A stretch of 64,000 nt of DNA from DASQZT01 sp035638575 (GTDB lineage: Bacteria > Acidobacteriota > Terriglobia > Bryobacterales > Bryobacteraceae), in NCBI GenBank assembly GCA_035638575.1, contig DASQZT010000290.1, positions 17,043 through 81,042 of the forward strand. The letters are read 5' to 3'. The position numbers were made by a program, and so were the translations under genes. The notes beneath the pieces were generated by a model, which saw only the letters and a program-made list of their open reading frames with translations, made no database searches and was not told where the DNA came from. This document shows, in pieces, positions 59,868-64,000 of the stretch (position 1 is the first letter of the stretch; each line of letters opens with the position of its first letter).

Positions 59868-60896
59868 ATGGCACTTCGGAAACCTGCTGACCCCAAGCCT
59901 CAAATCGCCCAAGTCACGCCGCCCGCGGCCATCGCCGGGGGCGAGTTGCAGATTCGTGGCAAGGGCTTTGCCAAATCGGACCGTCCCCGCGTCACCATCG
60001 GCGAAATCGGCGCCCCGGTGATCATCGGCTCCGATTCCTTCGTGATTGCCCGTGTCCCCGAGGGCGCTACCGCCGGCGACCTCGTGGTCGAAAGCGGCGA
60101 GCTGGCCAGCGATTCGTGGGCCTGCGACATCGGCGTCCCCGTGGCCGACAGCCTCCATCCCGTCGCCAACCCCGCCATCGACTCCTTCGGCAACATCTAC
60201 ACCACCTTCAGCGGCTCCCGCGGCCAGAAAGTCCCCGTCGCCGTTTACAAGATTGACCTGAACTTCAACATGAAGCCGTTCATCAACGAGCTGATGAACG
60301 CCACCGCCCTGGCCTTCGACGTCCAGGGCATGCTCTACATCTCCAGCCGCTACGACGGTGTGATCTACCAGGTGACTCCCAACGGCAACATGTCCGTGTT
60401 CATCGAAGGCATGGGCGTGGCCACCGGAATCGCCTTCGACCCGCAGCACAACCTCTTCGTCGGCGATCGCAGCGGCACCATCTTCAAGATCAGCCCTGGC
60501 CGGCAGATTTTCGTGTTCGCCACCATCGAGCCCTCCATCGCCGCCTATCACCTGGCTTTTGGCCCCGATGGCTACCTTTACGTGACCGGCCCCACCACCT
60601 CGAGTTTCGATTCGGTCTACCGCGTTTCCTCCGAAGGCGAGGTGGAGGTTTTCTACCGCGGTCTCGGCCGCCCCCAGGGCCTCGCGTTTGACGAGGAGCA
60701 TCGCCTCTATGTCGCGGCTTCCATCTCCGGCCGCAAGGGCGTGGTGCGGATTTCGCCCGACCGCCACGCCGACCTGTTCCTCTCCGGCCCCGGAATCGTG
60801 GGGTTGGCGTTCGCTCCTTCCCGCGCCATGGTGATCGCCACCACCAACGCCATCTTCCGCGTGGACGCCGGCATCAAGGGCCTGCCGCTCTACTGA
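59868..60896 (+). CDS. IPT/TIG-NHL (SMP-30-like propeller) protein, apparently cytoplasmic
   Basis: 342 residues from the ATG at 59868, two bases after the pgpA stop (an alternative ATG at 59847 adds seven residues). Residues about 10-90 form an IPT/TIG Ig-like domain (IAQVTPPAAIAGGELQIRGK, then GFAKSDRPRVTIGE). From about 100 a six-bladed propeller follows with NHL/SMP-30-style blades (AIDSFGNIYTTFSG, GMLYISSRYDGVIYQVTPNG, HNLFVGDRSGTIFKISPG, PDGYLYVTGPTTSSF, HRLYVAASISGRKGVVRI). No signal peptide. Its stop overlaps the cinA start (TGATG). The role is unknown; being inside a housekeeping operon is unusual for such a protein. Confidence 0.8.
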   Translation: MALRKPADPKPQIAQVTPPAAIAGGELQIRGKGFAKSDRPRVTIGEIGAPVIIGSDSFVIARVPEGATAGDLVVESGELASDSWACDIGVPVADSLHPVANPAIDSFGNIYTTFSGSRGQKVPVAVYKIDLNFNMKPFINELMNATALAFDVQGMLYISSRYDGVIYQVTPNGNMSVFIEGMGVATGIAFDPQHNLFVGDRSGTIFKISPGRQIFVFATIEPSIAAYHLAFGPDGYLYVTGPTTSSFDSVYRVSSEGEVEVFYRGLGRPQGLAFDEEHRLYVAASISGRKGVVRISPDRHADLFLSGPGIVGLAFAPSRAMVIATTNAIFRVDAGIKGLPLY

Positions 60897-62146
60897 TGGA
60901 CGCCGAGATTATCGCCGTCGGCTCTGAAATGCTGACGCCCGAACGGGTGGATACGAACTCGCTCTATCTCACCGCGCAGCTCAACAATCTGGGCGTTGAA
61001 GTCGCCGCGAAACACGTCATCGGCGACCATCGCGACCGCCTCGCGGAGGCCGTGCGGCGCTCCCTTTCGCGATCGGAAATCGTGATCCTTTCGGGCGGAC
61101 TCGGCCCTACCGAGGACGATCTCACCCGCGAGTCCGTGGCGCAGGCGCTCGACCGCAAGCTGGTCTTCCACCCGGAAATCGCCGAGGCCCTCGAGCAGCG
61201 CTTCGCCCGCGCCAACCGCAAGATGGCCGAGGTCAACAAGCGCCAGGCGTTCATCATCGAAGGCGCCGCCATCCTGCCCAACGACCGCGGCACCGCCCCT
61301 GGCCAGTGGGTCGAAGACCCCGGCTTCGTGGTCATGCTGCTGCCCGGCCCGCCGCACGAGCTCAAGGCCATGTTCGAGCGCCAGTGCCTGCCGCGACTCG
61401 CGCGCATCGTCCCTCCGCAGGTCATCCGCACCCTTTTCCTCCGCGTAACCGGCATGCCCGAGTCCGACCTCGATCAGCTCATCTCGCCCGTCTACCGCAA
61501 ATACGAAAATCCCGCCACCACCATCCTCGCGGCCGCCGGCGATATCCAGGTGCACCTCCGCGCGCGCTGCTCCACCGAGGCCGAAGCCGATGCCCTGCTC
61601 GCCGAGGTAGGGGCGCCCATCGAGCTGCTCCTGGGCGATCGCCTCTACTCGCGCAACGGCGACCCGCTCGAGCTCGTGGTCGGCAACCTCTTGCGCAAGG
61701 AGCGCGCCACGGTCTCTGTGGCGGAAAGTTGCACCGCCGGCATGCTCGGAGAGCGCTTCACCAGCGTGGTCGGCAGTTCCGATTACTTCCTCGGCGGCTT
61801 CATCACCTACAGCAACGAGATGAAGATCGAGTTGCTGGGCGTCACTCCCGAGATTCTGGCGCAATTCGGCCCCGTCAGCCGCGAGACCGCCGTGGCGATG
61901 GCCATTGGCGCGCGCCGCCACACGCGCTCCACCTACGCCCTGTCGGTGACCGGCGCGGCCGGCCCGGACGCGCCCGCGGCCCCCGCCGGAGAATCGGTCC
62001 CCGTCGGCACGGTATACGTCGGAATCGCCGACGCCGCCGGCGCGCTCGCCGTCCACCGCCAGTTCTTCGGCGACCGCCAGCGCATCCGTGTCTTCACCGC
62101 CCAGATGGCGCTCGACCTCCTCCGGCGCCGCATCCTGAAGCAGTAA
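60896..62146 (+). CDS. cinA: CinA-family protein (nicotinamide-nucleotide amidase/competence-damage domain)
   Basis: 416 residues. N-terminal molybdopterin-binding-like half (AEIIAVGSEMLTPERVDTNS, ILSGGLGPTEDDLTRE, LLPGPPHELKAMFE) and C-terminal CinA amidase half (VSVAESCTAGMLGERFTSVV, YSNEMKIELLGV, ALSVTGAAGPD), including the catalytic Ser/Thr region. Recycles NMN by deamidation and hydrolyses ADP-ribose-type compounds in characterised members. Last gene of the coupled unit. Confidence 0.95.
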   Translation: MDAEIIAVGSEMLTPERVDTNSLYLTAQLNNLGVEVAAKHVIGDHRDRLAEAVRRSLSRSEIVILSGGLGPTEDDLTRESVAQALDRKLVFHPEIAEALEQRFARANRKMAEVNKRQAFIIEGAAILPNDRGTAPGQWVEDPGFVVMLLPGPPHELKAMFERQCLPRLARIVPPQVIRTLFLRVTGMPESDLDQLISPVYRKYENPATTILAAAGDIQVHLRARCSTEAEADALLAEVGAPIELLLGDRLYSRNGDPLELVVGNLLRKERATVSVAESCTAGMLGERFTSVVGSSDYFLGGFITYSNEMKIELLGVTPEILAQFGPVSRETAVAMAIGARRHTRSTYALSVTGAAGPDAPAAPAGESVPVGTVYVGIADAAGALAVHRQFFGDRQRIRVFTAQMALDLLRRRILKQ

Positions 62147-62221
62147 CCCTCTTCCTCATCCTCCGCCCCCCTCCTGGCGTCCGCCCGCGCCGCGCGTTAT
62201 CGTGAGTCCTCCAGGAGGACC

Positions 62222-63859
62222 ATGAAACTTCGATCCCTGTTGCCCGCCCTCGTAGCGCTCAACTTCGCGGCCGCCCAGCCCTCATCCATCCCCCATCTCG
62301 AAAAACGCGGCAGCGCCACTCAGTTGATCGTCGATGGCCGCCCCTTCCTGATGCTCGCGGGCGAGGTGACCAATTCGGCCTCCTCCAGCCTCGACTACCT
62401 GGCGCCTTACTGGCCTGAGCTGGCCGCCGCCCATCTCAACACCGTCCTGGCCGCCGTGAGCTGGGAGCTGGTGGAGCCCCAGCCCGGCGCGTTCGACTTC
62501 TCGCTCGTTGACGGCATGATCCGCGAGGCGCGGCGCCACGACCTCCGCCTCGTGTTCCTGTGGTTCGGAAGCTGGAAGAACGGCGTCTCCACCTACACCC
62601 CGCTCTGGGTCAAGCGCGACCCTAAACAGTTCCCTCTGTTCCTCGCCGAAAACGGCGTCACCCTCACTTACCTCTCTGTCTTCCACGACGCCAACTGGAA
62701 GGCCGACGCCCGCGCCTTCGCCGCCCTCATGCGCCATATCCGCGACGTCGATGGCGACGCCCACACCGTCATCATGGTGCAAGTGGAAAACGAAGTGGGC
62801 TGTCCCGGAGGCACCCGCGATCATTCGCCCGAGGGCAACGCCGCGTTCGACCGCCCCGTGCCCCGCCAACTGCTCGACTACATGGCGAAGAACCGCGCCG
62901 CGCTGATCCCCGAGTTCCGCGCCGTGTGGGAAGCCGCCGGCGCCAGAACCACGGGCAACTGGCAGGAAGTTTTCGGCAAGGATCCCGTCACCAACGAGAT
63001 TTTCATGGCCTGGAACTACGCGTCCTACCTCGACAAGGTGGCCAGGGCGGGCAAGGCCGAATACGCGCTGCCCATGTTCGTCAATGCCGCCCTGGGCGAA
63101 AAGATCGGCCAGTATTCCGCCGGCGGGCCGTTGCCCATCGTCCTGAACGTGTGGCAGCAGGGCGCGCCCTCGATCGACGTCGTCGCCCCCGACATCTACC
63201 TGCCTGATTTCGCCGAATGGTGCGCGCGCTACAACCGCTCCGGCAACCCGTTGTGGATCCCCGAGACCCGCGCCGACGCCGCCAACGCGTTCTACGCCAT
63301 CGGCAAGCACGCCGCCATGGGGATTTCGCCCTTCGCCATCGAGCGCAGCGCCGGCGCCGCCACGCCCTATGCCCGGGCCTACGAAGCGCTGGCGCAAGCC
63401 GCCCCGGCGATTTTGAAGGCGCAGTCTGAAAACGCCATCGGAGCCGTCGTCCTGACCGCCGACAAGCCCGCCCAATCGCTCCCGCTAGGCAGCTACACGC
63501 TCGACTTTGCGATCGGCAGAGCCCGCCGTCCACCCGCGCCCACGCCCGCGCCCGCCGCCCAGCCATCCTCGTTCGCCATTGCCATCTCCACCGGCCCCGA
63601 CGATTACGTCATCGTCGGCAACGGCGTGCAGCTCACCTTCACGCCCAACGGCCCCGAACCCTCCACCGCCGCGATCGGAGCACTCGAAGAAGGCGTCTAC
63701 GTCGATGGCCGCTGGGTCCCTGGCCGCCGCCTGAACGGTGACGACATCATGGTGAACTACAACGCGCAGAACCAGGCCATGAAGGGCACATCCGGCCAAG
63801 GCCTGCGTCTGGCCGGCGACGCCCCCCGGATCCTGCACGTCAAGCTCTATCGCTACTAA
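62222..63859 (+). CDS. Secreted GH35-like beta-galactosidase family enzyme
   Basis: 545 residues. AGGAGGACC ribosome site, signal peptide (LPALVALNFAAAQ). TIM barrel: residues about 30-130 with LTYLSVFHD; catalytic acid/base E189 in VIMVQVENEVG; nucleophile E348 in LWIPETRADA. The C-terminal region (about 440-545) is a beta-sandwich with a proline-alanine linker (PPAPTPAPAAQPS) resembling DUF5597. The substrate is likely a beta-linked galactoside or related sugar. Confidence 0.82.
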   Translation: MKLRSLLPALVALNFAAAQPSSIPHLEKRGSATQLIVDGRPFLMLAGEVTNSASSSLDYLAPYWPELAAAHLNTVLAAVSWELVEPQPGAFDFSLVDGMIREARRHDLRLVFLWFGSWKNGVSTYTPLWVKRDPKQFPLFLAENGVTLTYLSVFHDANWKADARAFAALMRHIRDVDGDAHTVIMVQVENEVGCPGGTRDHSPEGNAAFDRPVPRQLLDYMAKNRAALIPEFRAVWEAAGARTTGNWQEVFGKDPVTNEIFMAWNYASYLDKVARAGKAEYALPMFVNAALGEKIGQYSAGGPLPIVLNVWQQGAPSIDVVAPDIYLPDFAEWCARYNRSGNPLWIPETRADAANAFYAIGKHAAMGISPFAIERSAGAATPYARAYEALAQAAPAILKAQSENAIGAVVLTADKPAQSLPLGSYTLDFAIGRARRPPAPTPAPAAQPSSFAIAISTGPDDYVIVGNGVQLTFTPNGPEPSTAAIGALEEGVYVDGRWVPGRRLNGDDIMVNYNAQNQAMKGTSGQGLRLAGDAPRILHVKLYRY

Positions 63860-63883
63860 CGCTTGTGGGGCACGGTCGAAAAC

Positions 63884-64000
63884 CTATACCGATGCACCCG
63901 CAGTAGGGACGGGTGGAATGACCTGATAGCCCAGGGATCGAAGTTCCCGCACGAACTTGGCTACCCGGTTCCGAAGCAGCTTGGGGTTGGGGGCTTGTCC
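63884..64000 (-). CDS. C-terminal fragment of an unidentified gene, cut by the window edge
   Basis: A frame open to the right edge ends at TAG (63884-63886) and translates to a basic C terminus (PNPKLLRNRVAKFVRELRSL then GYQVIPPVPTAGASV). The basic, Arg/Lys-rich helix is reminiscent of transposase C termini, but the visible 38 residues are too few to assign. Confidence 0.35.
   Translation of the reverse strand, partial: GQAPNPKLLRNRVAKFVRELRSLGYQVIPPVPTAGASV

Overview
The window is a high-GC, densely coded bacterial chromosome segment, most likely from an acidobacterium of the Solibacter/Bryobacter type. That placement is an inference. It rests on a secreted propeller protein with a Solibacter-style C-terminal domain, a MacB-like 'ADOP' permease and the relic of a second one, many secreted Q-starting mature proteins (signal peptides ending in A-Q), Tat-exported sugar isomerase-like TIM barrels, and two very large secreted repeat proteins. 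No rRNA gene or intact insertion sequence is seen. One tRNA (Gln, CTG) is present.

Layout. 1-4301 (minus): a response regulator, a porin-like protein, a cupredoxin-like protein and a HAMP sensor in overlapping order, next to an OmpR-type regulator. 4365-13459: housekeeping genes: mutM, an outer membrane barrel, a pfkB kinase-murJ-zinc-ribbon operon, a YfbM-like gene, a fluoride riboswitch with its fluoride channel gene, an ACT protein, thiL with an O-methyltransferase, and a cold shock gene. 13661-19588: a complete heavy-metal RND efflux operon. 19671-25558: secreted proteins (a TIGR03437-like propeller and a FecR-domain protein), a permease relic, a glyoxalase-fold protein, a DinB-like protein and citrate synthase.

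25787-33864: an RsbRD-like gene is followed by an accessory island, about 26.6-33.3 kb. A minus-strand operon encodes a tandem ubiquitin-like protein, a cysteine-free E2-like protein, a JAB peptidase-E1 fusion, an AbiEii-type nucleotidyltransferase with WYL-like and zinc-finger parts (frameshifted here), and a TIGR02391/Ymh protein. A divergent HTH regulator gene shares an intergenic region with two identical inverted-repeat operators. A second minus-strand unit encodes a papain-like cysteine peptidase and a 61-residue protein ending in cysteine. This island is the best candidate for an under-described system: a bacterial ubiquitin-like conjugation or processing module with two predicted peptidases and defence-type partners.

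33865-41181: a frameshifted TIM barrel, the ADOP permease, a YXWGXW protein, a tightly coupled zwf-opcA-pgl oxidative pentose phosphate operon and a single-domain response regulator. 41307-49278: two tandem giant secreted paralogues with a seven-repeat propeller, 11 versus 1 Ig-like repeats, and a duplicated C-terminal domain. 49425-51387: tRNA-Gln, a BrnT-type toxin-antitoxin pair and a GAF-GAF-ANTAR protein. 51549-57733: a sugar/glycan cluster (TIM barrel, GT39-like membrane protein, SAF-type oxidoreductase, glycosyltransferase-like protein) and a convergent GH5-like enzyme. 57862-63859: a translationally coupled rimO-yacG-pgpA-TIG/NHL-cinA operon and a GH35-like enzyme. A partial gene runs off the right edge.

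Two genes (27391-28793 and 33865-34718) carry what look like one-base deletions near their 5' ends. These may be real mutations or assembly errors.
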